Source: Candidatus Methanomethylophilaceae archaeon (lineage in GTDB: Archaea; Thermoplasmatota; Thermoplasmata; Methanomassiliicoccales; Methanomethylophilaceae). From it: a stretch of DNA of 64,000 nt. Below, one piece after another: positions 22,772 through 31,288 of this stretch (its first letter is position 1; every line of letters starts with the position of its first letter). The stretch lies in the NCBI GenBank assembly GCA_017524805.1, contig JAFXUX010000008.1, positions 1 to 64,000 on the forward strand. The letters are read 5' to 3'. A model generated the notes under the pieces. That model was not told where the DNA came from. It ran no database searches and saw only the letters and a list, made by a program, of their open reading frames with translations. The translations under genes were made by a program, and so were the position numbers.

Positions 22772-24109
22772 TCACATCCTGGATTCGATGGCTTTCCTGA
22801 CCGCTTCGACAACCTCTGCGGAAGAGTGCTTCCCCCCGCTCCGCTTCATCACGAACCCGATAGCCTTGTTGGCGGCTTTCTCGTTCTTGGCGTAGTCCGA
22901 CACGATTCCGGGGTTCTCATCCAGATATTCCGAAATCAGCGCTTCAAGCCCCTCGGACGCTTCCTCAGCCGCCTCAGCGGATTCTCCTGTCATGGCGCAT
23001 TTCAGCTGTATGGCGCATTCGGTGTCGGTCATCTCTCCGGCGGCGAATTTCCCGATTATCGGCATCAGATCGTCCGGGTTCCCGCCCCTGGATTCCATCG
23101 CTTTCCAGTTGGAGCTCACGGGTCCGGCCACCCATTTGATTGCGTTTTGGGTCCCGTACTTCTTGGCCACGGTCTCGAACGTCTCCGCCAGGCCGACCGA
23201 GGTGGATACCAGCTGTTTGGCCATCTTTTTGTCGATGCCATATTCGTCGGACATCCTGAGCGCCATTTTCTGGGGGCTCTCCTTTATCTTGATGGAGTCG
23301 GCCATCTCTTTCAGGTGGTATATCCCCAGATCCGGCTCGTCGATGTACCCATAATCGGATTCGAACTCCTTCTTCCTGACGGAGATAGTCACTCCGCGTT
23401 CCTCGTCGAACCTTCTGGTCTCCCTGTCGATCTTCCCGCCTGCCTTTAGGATCTTGGTCTGCCTGATCATTTCGAATGTCAGCGCCCTTTCCACGTTCTT
23501 GAGCCCGGTGACGTTCTTGACCTCGCATCTCTCTTTGCCCACGGATATGTTGCAGTCGCAGCGGATGCTTCTCTCGCCGTCTCCAGGGAGGTCGATGATG
23601 CATCTGATGTCTTCGATGAGCTGCCCAAGGAATTCCCTGGCCTCAGCGGGGGTGGAGATGTCAGGTTCGGTGACGATCTCGGCCAGAGGTATGCCGGATC
23701 TGTTGTAGTCGATCAGCGATGACAGGTCTCCGACCCTCTTCGTCTTTCCAGGGTCTTCTTCGACATGGATCCTGGTTATTCTGATGGGCTTTTTACCTCC
23801 CAGATAGTAGACTCCGCCCTCTCCCACAGGGTTGTCGTACTGGGTGATCTGCACGCTTTTCGACATGTCCGGGTAGAAGTAGGTCTTCCTGGAGAACCAG
23901 GTGGTGTCCGCGATTTTGCATCCGAGCATCTTGGCCAGCATAATCCCGTATTCCAGGACTTTCTTGTTCAGTACCGGTCTGGATCCCGGCATTCCGAGGC
24001 ATGTGGGGCACACGTGCGTGTTGGGCGCCGGAGCGTCGGTGGTAGGGCAGGAGCAGAACATCTTGGATTTGGTCGGGAGCTGAACGTGTATCTCCAATCC
24101 GATCTTCAT
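22772..24109 (-). CDS. gatB: Asp-tRNA(Asn)/Glu-tRNA(Gln) amidotransferase subunit B
   Basis: Binds mischarged tRNA and activates its Asp or Glu with ATP before amidation. The 445-residue protein starts MKIGLEIHVQLPTKSKMFC and has the zinc-site cysteines in CSCP and CPTCLGMPG, then the tail domain (about 300-400) and the YqeY-like helical domain at the end. The frame is open 42 bp further upstream, but the ATG at 24109 matches the family start and overlaps the gatA stop. In archaea GatCAB normally serves Asn-tRNA, GatDE Gln-tRNA. Confidence 0.94.
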   Translation of the reverse strand: MKIGLEIHVQLPTKSKMFCSCPTTDAPAPNTHVCPTCLGMPGSRPVLNKKVLEYGIMLAKMLGCKIADTTWFSRKTYFYPDMSKSVQITQYDNPVGEGGVYYLGGKKPIRITRIHVEEDPGKTKRVGDLSSLIDYNRSGIPLAEIVTEPDISTPAEAREFLGQLIEDIRCIIDLPGDGERSIRCDCNISVGKERCEVKNVTGLKNVERALTFEMIRQTKILKAGGKIDRETRRFDEERGVTISVRKKEFESDYGYIDEPDLGIYHLKEMADSIKIKESPQKMALRMSDEYGIDKKMAKQLVSTSVGLAETFETVAKKYGTQNAIKWVAGPVSSNWKAMESRGGNPDDLMPIIGKFAAGEMTDTECAIQLKCAMTGESAEAAEEASEGLEALISEYLDENPGIVSDYAKNEKAANKAIGFVMKRSGGKHSSAEVVEAVRKAIESRM

Positions 24110-25434
24110 GCGCCCACCTCCGGCTTCCTCATCTCGAATCCCTTCTCCCATTCTTCCGCGGCATAGAACAGAACCTCTTCATCCCAATGGTCGGCGACGA
24201 ACTGCATCCCTATGGGCATGCCGTTGCCGTCGTATCCGCACGGGACCGACATATGCGGGGTGCCGGCGATGTTGGCCGGAACGGTGAGGTAATCGGCTTT
24301 GTAAGAGTCCAGCGCCGACATGTTTGAGATCTCGTCGAATCTCGGCGCGGAGAAGGGCATCGTGGGGGCGAGGACGGCATCATGCGTCTCGAACACGCGC
24401 TTGTAATCTTTGATGACAATCTGCCTGACCTTCAGGGCTTTGGCGTAGTATCTGTCCCTGAATCCCGCCATTCTGGTGTAAGTTCCCAGGAGAATCCTGC
24501 GCTTCGCTTCGTCTCCGAAGTATTTGGAGCGGAACGAGCTGAAATAGTCGTCGAATTTGAGGGAGTGGTCGCCTTCCTGCTGGCCATACCTCATTCCGAC
24601 GTATCTGGCGAGGTTTGTGGAGGCCTCGGAGGTCGCGAGGACGTAATATGCGGGCATGGCGTATTTCAGGGAAGGCATGTCCACGTTCTCCACGTCTACG
24701 CCCATTCCTTTGAGCTTTTCGACAGCTTCGAAGAAAGCTTTCTCGACATCTTTGGACAGGCCTTCCACCCCTTCCTTGGGGATGGCCACCGATTTCAGCT
24801 TTTTCCCGGTGTCTTTGAGCTCAGGCTGTGCACATGACGTCGGGTCTTTGGGGTCTTTACCGGCGATAACATGGGTGTATTTCCTCAGATCTTTGGCATC
24901 CGCGGATATCACGCCGATCTTGTCCAGGGAGTTCCCGTAGTCTATGAGGCCGTATCTGGAGACGCGCCCATACGTCGGGGCTATCCCATAGACGCCGCAG
25001 AACGACGCTGGGCAGCATATGGAACCGCCGGTGGACACACCCAGGGATACATGCCCTTCGAAGACCGCGGCCGCGCAAGCCGATCCTCCGGAGGAGCCTC
25101 CGCAAGCTCTCTCCAAATCGTAAGGGTTCCTGGGGATCTCGAGGCCCGAGTTGGTGGAGAACGTCCCGAACCCGAACTCGTCCATGTTGCATTTTCCGAT
25201 GAGCTTCCCGCCGGCGGCCCTCATCTTCGCTATCGATTCGGCGTCGAAGGCCGGCCTGTATCCGATCAGTATCTTGGATCCGGAGCAGGTCTCCATGTCG
25301 ATGGAAGTCAGATTGTCTTTGGCAGAGAACAGGAATTCGGCGTCTCCCGGGTCGGAATCCTCGGTCATCGCGTGGAACATGCGATATCTGTCGTTGATCT
25401 CCTTCAGTTTGGGGAGGATGTTTTCGACGGTCAT
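24106..25434 (-). CDS. gatA: Asp-tRNA(Asn)/Glu-tRNA(Gln) amidotransferase subunit A
   Basis: Amidase that releases ammonia from glutamine for transfer by GatB. The 442-residue protein has the amidase signature: catalytic Lys in SAKDN (K39), the GGSSGGSACAAAV segment and the nucleophile serine in STGGSIC (S138). Start overlaps the gatC stop by 4 bp, and its stop overlaps the gatB start by 4 bp, so the three subunits are co-translated. Confidence 0.94.
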   Translation of the reverse strand: MTVENILPKLKEINDRYRMFHAMTEDSDPGDAEFLFSAKDNLTSIDMETCSGSKILIGYRPAFDAESIAKMRAAGGKLIGKCNMDEFGFGTFSTNSGLEIPRNPYDLERACGGSSGGSACAAAVFEGHVSLGVSTGGSICCPASFCGVYGIAPTYGRVSRYGLIDYGNSLDKIGVISADAKDLRKYTHVIAGKDPKDPTSCAQPELKDTGKKLKSVAIPKEGVEGLSKDVEKAFFEAVEKLKGMGVDVENVDMPSLKYAMPAYYVLATSEASTNLARYVGMRYGQQEGDHSLKFDDYFSSFRSKYFGDEAKRRILLGTYTRMAGFRDRYYAKALKVRQIVIKDYKRVFETHDAVLAPTMPFSAPRFDEISNMSALDSYKADYLTVPANIAGTPHMSVPCGYDGNGMPIGMQFVADHWDEEVLFYAAEEWEKGFEMRKPEVGA

Positions 25435-25703
25435 GACAGCCTCGGCCCCCTGACGTATCTTTCATAGGTGTCCATGCCTTTGAGCAGGACGTCCGGATCG
25501 ATCTCTATGCGGGGCTCGTCCTCCCTCAGGACGTCGGCGATCTCGATGGGATTCACTCCCGATTCCTCGCATTCGGGAGCCTCGTCCAGCAGCTCGAAAT
25601 ACGAGAGGATATCGTTCAGATCCTTGCTGTATTTCTCCAACTCGGCTTCCGTGAGCTTGATGTGCGCCGCGCGAGCGACTCTTTCCACGGTTTCTCTGTC
25701 CAT
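25431..25703 (-). CDS. gatC: Asp-tRNA(Asn)/Glu-tRNA(Gln) amidotransferase subunit C
   Basis: Small subunit that wraps around GatA and stabilises the GatCAB complex. The 90 residues contain the family pattern VERVARAAHIKLTEAELEKYSKDL with ILSYFELLDEA. The ATG at 25703 follows the DUF2284 gene. If that gene is read through its two amber codons it ends at TGA 25706-25708, only 2 nt before this ATG, so the genes look like one operon. Confidence 0.92.
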   Translation of the reverse strand: MDRETVERVARAAHIKLTEAELEKYSKDLNDILSYFELLDEAPECEESGVNPIEIADVLREDEPRIEIDPDVLLKGMDTYERYVRGPRLS

Positions 25704-25720
25704 TGTCAGACCTATGGGGC

Positions 25721-26284
25721 CTAACGCGCGTTCAATAATAAATTGTATCGCGGACTGCCGATGAAAACCACGCCGTATAATGTGACGGCATCCTTCTCGA
25801 AAGCGAATCCTTCGCCGTTGGCTTTCGCGAACTCGGCCATGTCTATGCCAAGGGCAGACACGGAAGGAATGAGCATCTCGGGGAATCTGCACGGCTCCGG
25901 GTAAGAGCATACCCCGCAATAGCGGCATCCGCCGTCGGAAAAGCCTTCGCTGACATATCCCTCCCTTCTGAGCGCCAGCACTACGTTTCTGACGTGCGTC
26001 TGCAGGTCTTCGCCCAGCTTCTCCAAAGCCATCACGTCCCTGAAGTCTACTTCGAATCTCTTCTTGAAAACCCCGGCCATGTCGTATTTGCCGCGCAGAT
26101 CGCGGATGTTGCCGGAATATCCGGGAGGGCAGCCCCAGGTCCTGCCGTAGCTGCCGCATTTGTTCTCTGCGCAGAGACTTCTGCATTTGAGCAGGGATTC
26201 CTCGCTGTACTCCGGCAGTTTCCAATCCATCAGATCGAATCCTTCCGGAAGGGTGTCCGCCGCGACGTTCCTCCAAGGCTTCAT
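25721..26284 (-). CDS. DUF2284 cysteine-rich metal-binding protein (ends in TAG)
   Basis: The 187-residue protein has many cysteines in the DUF2284 pattern: LLKCRSLCAENKCGSYGRTWGCPPG (residues about 32-56) and GCRYCGVCSYPEPCRFP (about 118-134). These probably bind an iron-sulfur cluster or other metal. Function is not established. It is divergent from the TPR gene across a 77-bp region with a TATA box for each. Unusually it ends in TAG, followed by Ala-Pro, a second TAG, Val and TGA, directly before gatC. TAG termination is rare in this window. Confidence 0.85.
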   Translation of the reverse strand: MKPWRNVAADTLPEGFDLMDWKLPEYSEESLLKCRSLCAENKCGSYGRTWGCPPGYSGNIRDLRGKYDMAGVFKKRFEVDFRDVMALEKLGEDLQTHVRNVVLALRREGYVSEGFSDGGCRYCGVCSYPEPCRFPEMLIPSVSALGIDMAEFAKANGEGFAFEKDAVTLYGVVFIGSPRYNLLLNAR

Positions 26285-26302
26285 ACTGAAACATCTTTCG
26301 GT

Positions 26303-26336
26303 GCACTTTATAAGGTTTGTCGGAGTGTTTTATAAC
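26303..26336. promoter_or_regulatory. Divergent promoters of DUF2284 and TPR genes
   Basis: CTTTATAAGG (minus-strand CCTTATAAAG, about 26304-26314) lies about 25 nt before the DUF2284 ATG at 26284. GTTTTATAACC (about 26326-26336) lies about 30 nt before the plus-strand ATG at 26362. Confidence 0.5.
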
Positions 26337-26361
26337 CGTGCCAGGAGTATGGGGGAATCAT

Positions 26362-26874
26362 ATGGCAGAGGCAACGCCCGAGAAGAAAATCGCTTCGGCG
26401 ATGAAAGCGATGGACGAGGGGGATTTCAAAAAAGCGTACGCGGCATTCAAGAAGCTGACCGCGGAGTTCCCTGAGGAAGCCGAGGTCTGGTACTGCAAAG
26501 CCGAATGCGGGAATTTCGCTTCCGGAATGGCTGGCGCCAAGATTTCCCAGGAAGACATAACCGAGGCATACAACAAGGCCATCGAGCTGGATCCCGAACG
26601 CGTGGATTATTATCAGTCGTACGGGCAGTTCTGCATCTCGGTCGGCAAGTATGACGAGGCCGAGAAAGCCTATTGCGAGGCGGCCGAGATAGACGAGTCC
26701 ATGTCTTCGTCCTTGTTCAGCGAGTTCGCCATCGAGTATTACAACGCTGTGATGGCTTCGTACGGTGAGATCATGGACGACCCGAAGGCTCGCGCTCCGT
26801 ACGGCAAGAAGGCTCTCACCTACCTGCTGAAAGCTCTGGACATGTCGGTCGACGAGGCTAAGTCGCTTCTCTGA
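26362..26874 (+). CDS. TPR-repeat protein
   Basis: The 170-residue protein has about three tetratricopeptide-like helix pairs: ASAMKAMDEGDFKKAYAAFKKL, ITEAYNKAIELDPERVDYY and YDEAEKAYCEAAEID. Such repeats mediate protein-protein contacts. It is acidic, with no signal peptide. The ATG at 26362 is chosen over an in-frame GTG/TTG-type start at 26317 because the TATA box lies between them. A specific partner cannot be named. Confidence 0.8.
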   Translation: MAEATPEKKIASAMKAMDEGDFKKAYAAFKKLTAEFPEEAEVWYCKAECGNFASGMAGAKISQEDITEAYNKAIELDPERVDYYQSYGQFCISVGKYDEAEKAYCEAAEIDESMSSSLFSEFAIEYYNAVMASYGEIMDDPKARAPYGKKALTYLLKALDMSVDEAKSLL

Positions 26875-26992
26875 CCGAGGATCGGGAGGCTTTCGGGCCG
26901 GGGCGCTCTGTCTCGGTCGGAAGCCTTTCCTGCCGTTCAGGCGGCTCCCATCATCTATATCTTCTTACCATTCTTTCCTTCGAGAGGAGGTC

Positions 26993-28252
26993 ATTCCGAC
27001 GGGCGGCGCAGCGAAAGCCAATGTCATCGCGTTTCTGGTCGCGGCCATTTTCACCGGTGCTCTTGCGGGGGCTTTCGCATGGGCGGTTCTGTTTTCGATG
27101 GACATCGGCCTCAAAGCCTTGTGGGAAAGGGTGCCGATCTATCTCGGGGAATGCTATCCGATAGTGGTCTGCGCCATCGGCGGTTTGGTGATAGGTCTTC
27201 TGGCCAAGCGCATCGGGCCATACCCGGAGGATCTTTCGGAGGTCATGGCCAAAGTCAGGCGCGACCGCCGCTATGAGTACAGGGATCTGGGAAAGATATC
27301 CGTCGGAGCGATTCTTCCGCTGGTTTTCGGCGGATCGGTGGGGCCGGAGGCGGGTCTGAGCGGCGTGATCGCTGCGCTATGCACCTGGGTCGGAGACCGC
27401 CTGAAGCGCATCGGCAAGGAATTGGGCGAGATGAGCGTTCTGGGGATGTACGCGACCCTCTCTGCGATATTCTCGGCTCCGCTTCTGGGAGTGTACCTGT
27501 CGGCCGAAAAGGGAGATGCCGCTCCGGAATCGAACGGGATCTCCAAAGCGATGAAGATAATGGCCTGCATCGCGGCCGTGATCGGCGCAGTCGGAGCGTT
27601 CTATCTGCTGTCGAAATACATCGGCGGAGGGCTTTCGCTGCCATATTACAGCCATATGGAGCACGGGCTCGACGAGCTGATGTGGCTCATCCCGATCGCG
27701 CTCGTGGCGGCTTTCGCCGGCTGGATCTTCTTGGTTCTCAGCGCCTCGATCAAGTTTGCTGTGGGGAAATATCTCAAAGGGAAGGAGCTTCCGATGTGCG
27801 CGGCGGCCGGTCTCATATTGGGGATATCCGGGGTGCTTCTCCCGTTCACAATGTTTGCCGGAGAGACGCAGGCGGCCGAGCTGAACGAGGTTTGGGTCGG
27901 GATGTCTGCGGGGCTGCTTCTTGCCACGGGATTCGTGAAGGTAGCGGTCTCGGCTATGTGCGTTAACATGGGCTGGCGCGGAGGGCATCTGTTCCCGCTG
28001 ATATTCTCCGCGATAGCGATAGGATACGGGCTTGCCTCGGTCATTGGCATCGATCCGGCGTTCTGCCTGTGCGTGTGCTCGGCGGCTCTGATGGGGGCGG
28101 CTCTCCGGAAGCCTGTGATGGCGATTCTGCTGCTGTTCCTGTGTTTCCCATTGCAGGGCGCAATAATCATGGCGATCCCGGCGGTCATCGGGGCATATCT
28201 GCCTCTGCCCGAGTTCGTCAGGAAGAATCTGTCCGAACGGAACCAATCCTGA
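26993..28252 (+). CDS. CLC-family chloride channel or Cl-/H+ exchanger
   Basis: Integral membrane protein of about 419 residues with ten or more hydrophobic segments. The anion-filter motif GGSVGPEAGLSG (about 104-115) is a variant of the CLC G(K/R)EGP region. The first in-frame ATG is 27098, but 35 codons before it encode a clear transmembrane helix (VIAFLVAAIFTGALAGAFAWAV, broken here for length: starts VIAFLV, ends AWAV). No ATG or GTG is in frame there. A GAGGAGG at 26983-26989 precedes an ATT at 26993, which may be the start codon, with a TATA box (CTATATC) at about 26955. The function is secure to family level; the start is not. Confidence 0.75.
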   Translation: MPTGGAAKANVIAFLVAAIFTGALAGAFAWAVLFSMDIGLKALWERVPIYLGECYPIVVCAIGGLVIGLLAKRIGPYPEDLSEVMAKVRRDRRYEYRDLGKISVGAILPLVFGGSVGPEAGLSGVIAALCTWVGDRLKRIGKELGEMSVLGMYATLSAIFSAPLLGVYLSAEKGDAAPESNGISKAMKIMACIAAVIGAVGAFYLLSKYIGGGLSLPYYSHMEHGLDELMWLIPIALVAAFAGWIFLVLSASIKFAVGKYLKGKELPMCAAAGLILGISGVLLPFTMFAGETQAAELNEVWVGMSAGLLLATGFVKVAVSAMCVNMGWRGGHLFPLIFSAIAIGYGLASVIGIDPAFCLCVCSAALMGAALRKPVMAILLLFLCFPLQGAIIMAIPAVIGAYLPLPEFVRKNLSERNQS

Positions 28253-28304
28253 ATGGATTAGGCGAATGGACTGAGGGCTGAATCAAAGCAAGAAAAACCG
28301 AAAA

Positions 28305-28382
28305 TGGTAGCGAGGGGTCGATTTGAACGACCGATCTCCGGGTTATGAGCCCGACGGGATATCCTGGCTACCCTACCTCGCT
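28305..28382 (-). tRNA. Initiator tRNA-Met (CAU)
   Basis: On the minus strand AGCGAGG pairs with CCTCGCT, followed by discriminator A and an encoded CCA. The anticodon stem TCGGG/CCCGG with loop CTCATAA gives CAU. Three consecutive G-C pairs beside the loop are the mark of initiator tRNA. Confidence 0.9.
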
Positions 28383-28469
28383 ATGAGGTCCCAAATTAAG
28401 TAATCCTATATAACACTAATCCCCGGAAACATTGCATCCACGTTCCCGGGGAAGCTGTTGCGATCGGTT

Positions 28470-28802
28470 TCAGAAGAATTTCTTGAGGAACATGAGGTCA
28501 TCCAGTTTCCCTTTGACCTTGATTTTCTTCAGGACGTACGCCTTCATCGGCCTGAGAGTTCCGTTCATGAGCGCGCGGAGATTCTCGACGGTGGTCTCCA
28601 AAGTGAGGTCGGACTTTTCCAGGAGTTCCGGTTTGAATTCCGAGATATGGGCGTTCTCGATTTTCATGGAGTATTTCTCTTCGCCGAGATTGATGTTGAG
28701 AGTCTTTTTGATGGGCATCAACTCTTTCTTCAATTCCGGGTCGCTTTCGACTTTTCTGTGGAATTTGTCGATGAGAGCTTGCAATTCCTGTTCCATTGTC
28801 AT
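28470..28802 (-). CDS. SCP2 sterol-carrier-like protein
   Basis: The 110-residue protein resembles the SCP2 fold family: an N-terminal helix, the strand pair TLNINLGEEKYSMKIENAHI, then SDLTLETTVENLRALMNGTLRPMKAYVLKKIKVKGK, where the helix and the K-V-K-G-K strand are typical. It likely binds a hydrophobic ligand such as a lipid or acyl chain. It starts 8 bp after the rnhB stop with GGTGA in between, so it is cotranscribed with rnhB. Confidence 0.75.
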   Translation of the reverse strand: MTMEQELQALIDKFHRKVESDPELKKELMPIKKTLNINLGEEKYSMKIENAHISEFKPELLEKSDLTLETTVENLRALMNGTLRPMKAYVLKKIKVKGKLDDLMFLKKFF

Positions 28803-28809
28803 TTTCTGT

Positions 28810-29457
28810 TCACCAATCGCTTAACTTTGTGTTGTATCTTTTGGACAGCATGGCCCTTACGGGCTCCCAGGAGCAGCGCACCTCTTTCGGCGCCTTTCCG
28901 TTCTCTTTTATCCATCTCTCAATGAATTCCATGGTGTCGCGGTCGCTCGGATATCCGCTTCCAATATCTTGGCCGAATTCCTTGCGTATGTCTTCCATCA
29001 TCCTGTCGCGGGTCACTTTCGCGATTATGGATGCTGCAGATACGATGGGGTATGTATCATCCGCTTTATGTTTTGCCGTAACTTCTTTCATCCCGCCGAG
29101 GGCCGCGCTGAAGCGAGCGGAAAATCCTTCCTCGTTTATGTCTGGGCAGTCGGCGATGATGGCGTCGGTCGGATGCTTGGAGACGGCTTCGCAGAACATC
29201 CTGAGCTCGATCTCGTTCAGGCTGATCGTCTCGCGCAGGCGGTCTATGTCGGCGGCGGAAGCTATGGAGACGGACCATCCGGGGACCGCATCGATTATCT
29301 TCCCATACATTTCCTCGCGCTTTTTCGGGGTGAGCTTCTTGGAATCTTTCACTCCTATGTCCAGCAGGGCATCGTCGGATTCAGCGAATACCGCTCCGAC
29401 AACCAAAGGCCCCATCACAGAGCCCCTTCCCGCCTCGTCCACGCCGCAACGCATCAT
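28810..29457 (-). CDS. rnhB: Ribonuclease HII
   Basis: Cleaves RNA in RNA-DNA hybrids, including single ribonucleotides. The 215-residue protein has the active-site motif CGVDEAGRGSVMGPLVVG (D7, E8), VKDSKKL, and YPIVSAASIIAKVTRD with DIGSGYPSD. The open frame runs far upstream, but that part is antisense to mptA and is not coding. Two adjacent ATGs (29457, 29454) begin the family sequence, and a TATA-like GATAATCTATATC lies about 25-30 nt upstream on the minus strand. Confidence 0.93.
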   Translation of the reverse strand: MMRCGVDEAGRGSVMGPLVVGAVFAESDDALLDIGVKDSKKLTPKKREEMYGKIIDAVPGWSVSIASAADIDRLRETISLNEIELRMFCEAVSKHPTDAIIADCPDINEEGFSARFSAALGGMKEVTAKHKADDTYPIVSAASIIAKVTRDRMMEDIRKEFGQDIGSGYPSDRDTMEFIERWIKENGKAPKEVRCSWEPVRAMLSKRYNTKLSDW

Positions 29458-29568
29458 GTTGCCGTCGCCACGCTGAAGATATAGATTATCTTTTTCTATG
29501 GGCAGTTTTCCTACAAATAATGTAGTTGGACAACGCTTAATTAGACAGGCGACGTATGGCTCCCCATT

Positions 29569-30453
29569 ATGGCATTGAAATGCGATCTCCAATACGGCAG
29601 AGGGGAAGCCGGATTCAAACTTACGCGCGTGGGTGTGAAAGGCGTGCGCAAACCCGTCATCGTCAAAAGGGATGGTGTCGGCAGGGCGCTGAACAACGCC
29701 CTCAACTGTTCCATAGACATCACCGTCGATCTTCCTGCCAGCCAGAAAGGCTCGCACATGTCCAGGAACGTCGAGGTGCTCAACGAAGTCGTGGAGGACA
29801 GCATAAAGAATCCGATCTCCGGATTGGAGGACATGGCAGCAGACATCTGCAAGCGCCTTCTGGTCCATCATGAGTATGCCCAGACCGCGGATGTATCCAT
29901 CTATGCCGAGTATTTCCGCAGCAATGTCACCCCCCTTGGGAAGCCCACTTTCGAATCCTACGGCCTGATGGCTGGTGGGCACATCGAGAGGGACGGCGTT
30001 CTGCTGAAGAAGATCGGGGTGGAAGTCATAGGTATGACCGCATGCCCCTGCGGACAGCAGACCGTGACCGAGATGCTGGACTACAATGGCGACATGCCGG
30101 TCATGACGCACAACCAGAGGAATGTCTGCTCGGTCGTCATGGAGCTGCCTGATAACGTCTCGGTGGAGGCCGACGATCTCATAGACATCATTGAAGATTC
30201 GTTTTCCTCTCCCACTTTCGAGCTTCTGAAGAGGCCGGATGAAGGCCAGGTCATAATCAACGCTCACAGGAAGACTAGGTTCGTGGAGGACGTGGTCAGG
30301 TGCGTGCTTGAGCGCATAGTGGCTAAATATCCGGACCTTCCGGATGACGTCTTCGTCGATGTGACCAGCGAATCTGAGGAATCCATCCACAAGCACAACG
30401 CATTCGCCGAGAGGGAAGCGACTCTGGGCGAGCTCCGCATGGAGAATCAGTGA
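29569..30453 (+). CDS. mptA: GTP cyclohydrolase MptA
   Basis: Fe(II)-dependent GTP cyclohydrolase that makes 7,8-dihydroneopterin 2',3'-cyclic phosphate, the first step to tetrahydromethanopterin. The 294-residue protein has the type IB pattern with HIERDG, the metal-site cysteine in MTACPCGQQ, and SRNVEVLNEVVED. It starts leaderless about 28 nt after CTTAATTAG (29536-29545), divergent from rnhB. The gene belongs to the C1 carrier pathway of methanogens. Methanomassiliicoccales lack most of the H4MPT methyl branch, so the product may serve other pterins here; that point is inference. Confidence 0.9.
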   Translation: MALKCDLQYGRGEAGFKLTRVGVKGVRKPVIVKRDGVGRALNNALNCSIDITVDLPASQKGSHMSRNVEVLNEVVEDSIKNPISGLEDMAADICKRLLVHHEYAQTADVSIYAEYFRSNVTPLGKPTFESYGLMAGGHIERDGVLLKKIGVEVIGMTACPCGQQTVTEMLDYNGDMPVMTHNQRNVCSVVMELPDNVSVEADDLIDIIEDSFSSPTFELLKRPDEGQVIINAHRKTRFVEDVVRCVLERIVAKYPDLPDDVFVDVTSESEESIHKHNAFAEREATLGELRMENQ

Positions 30454-30462
30454 ACAAACCTC

Positions 30463-30522
30463 GGGCCCCGATCGGGGCTCGATTGTTTTCTCGCGTGACG
30501 CTTTCGCGGTCGAATTTTTTTT
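30463..30522. terminator. Palindromic terminator between convergent genes
   Basis: Perfect palindrome GCCCCGATCGGGGC (30465-30478) followed by ATTGTTTTCTCG and, further on, a run of nine T (about 30512-30520). It separates mptA from the minus-strand TPD gene, whose last codons follow immediately. Confidence 0.55.
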
Positions 30523-31281
30523 TCATTCGAATTTTTCGAGGACTATGTCCATAACGGACATGTCGTTTACGTATACGCCCTCGGGGCATTCGAGGTCGTC
30601 CAGGCATCCTACCCAGTAGACCACCAGACCCGGGCCGAAGAGCTGGGTGTACGGCACTAGCTGCTTCCTCGAATTGAATCTGAATTCCGTGTTGTCGCCG
30701 AAGGAAGCTTTGCTCTCGACCCAGCAGATTTTGTGCCCTTCATAGATCACCGGTTCGTCCAAGAGGCAATCCGGCGTCTTAGTTGCGTCGATCCCGCGGA
30801 GATCGTTTTCAGTGCGATACCCTATGCCTTGGCCGTCCAGCCACTCATGCAGGAGGTTCTCGCCCCACAGGCCCCTCTCTTTCTGGCGGATGTTGGCCTG
30901 GGGGGAATAGACGATGTCGTTCTCGACCGCTTCGCGCACTTCCCTGGCGGTTTCCTCGCTCTCCAAGAGATCGGGGTCGTTCACGTAGCTCCAGAACTCC
31001 TTTTTGGACGCCCCATCCTCCAGGAAGATGAACATCGCCGTGAGAATCGGCGGGAAGCGGTATTTCGCGGACAGCTCCATTATGGATCTTCCCTTGGTCC
31101 ACTCCTTCAGCATGCGCTTGGAGTTCTGCTTCACCCTGTAGAAGTTCTTCTTGACTTCCCTGCTGGTTTTCTGGGTGAAGAGGGAGTCCAGCATCCTCTC
31201 GTCATATTGGTCGGAAAGCCTTCTGACGTCTTCGACGGTCCTCAGATCGTTGTACAGCTCTTTGTACTCGTCGTAGTTCAT
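30523..31281 (-). CDS. TPD-motif protein (CDIN1/C15orf41-like predicted nuclease)
   Basis: The 252-residue protein resembles the archaeal relatives of human CDIN1. Helical N-terminal regions (REVKKNFYRVKQNSKRMLKEW, then RSIMELSAKYRFPPILTAMF) look like HTH domains. The C-terminal half has KTPDCLLDEP with the TPD motif at 169-171 and WVESKASFGD (E189, K191), which together form a PD-(D/E)xK nuclease-like site. Activity has not been shown to my knowledge, so the nuclease role is inference. It starts 7 bp after the flavoprotein gene, in one operon. Confidence 0.65.
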   Translation of the reverse strand: MNYDEYKELYNDLRTVEDVRRLSDQYDERMLDSLFTQKTSREVKKNFYRVKQNSKRMLKEWTKGRSIMELSAKYRFPPILTAMFIFLEDGASKKEFWSYVNDPDLLESEETAREVREAVENDIVYSPQANIRQKERGLWGENLLHEWLDGQGIGYRTENDLRGIDATKTPDCLLDEPVIYEGHKICWVESKASFGDNTEFRFNSRKQLVPYTQLFGPGLVVYWVGCLDDLECPEGVYVNDMSVMDIVLEKFE

Positions 31282-31288
31282 TCTATCA

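Noticed and set aside
29458-30396. Upstream continuation of the RNase HII frame (would give 528 residues)
   Set aside because: It is antisense to mptA, and the RNase HII family start and promoter fit the ATG at 29457.
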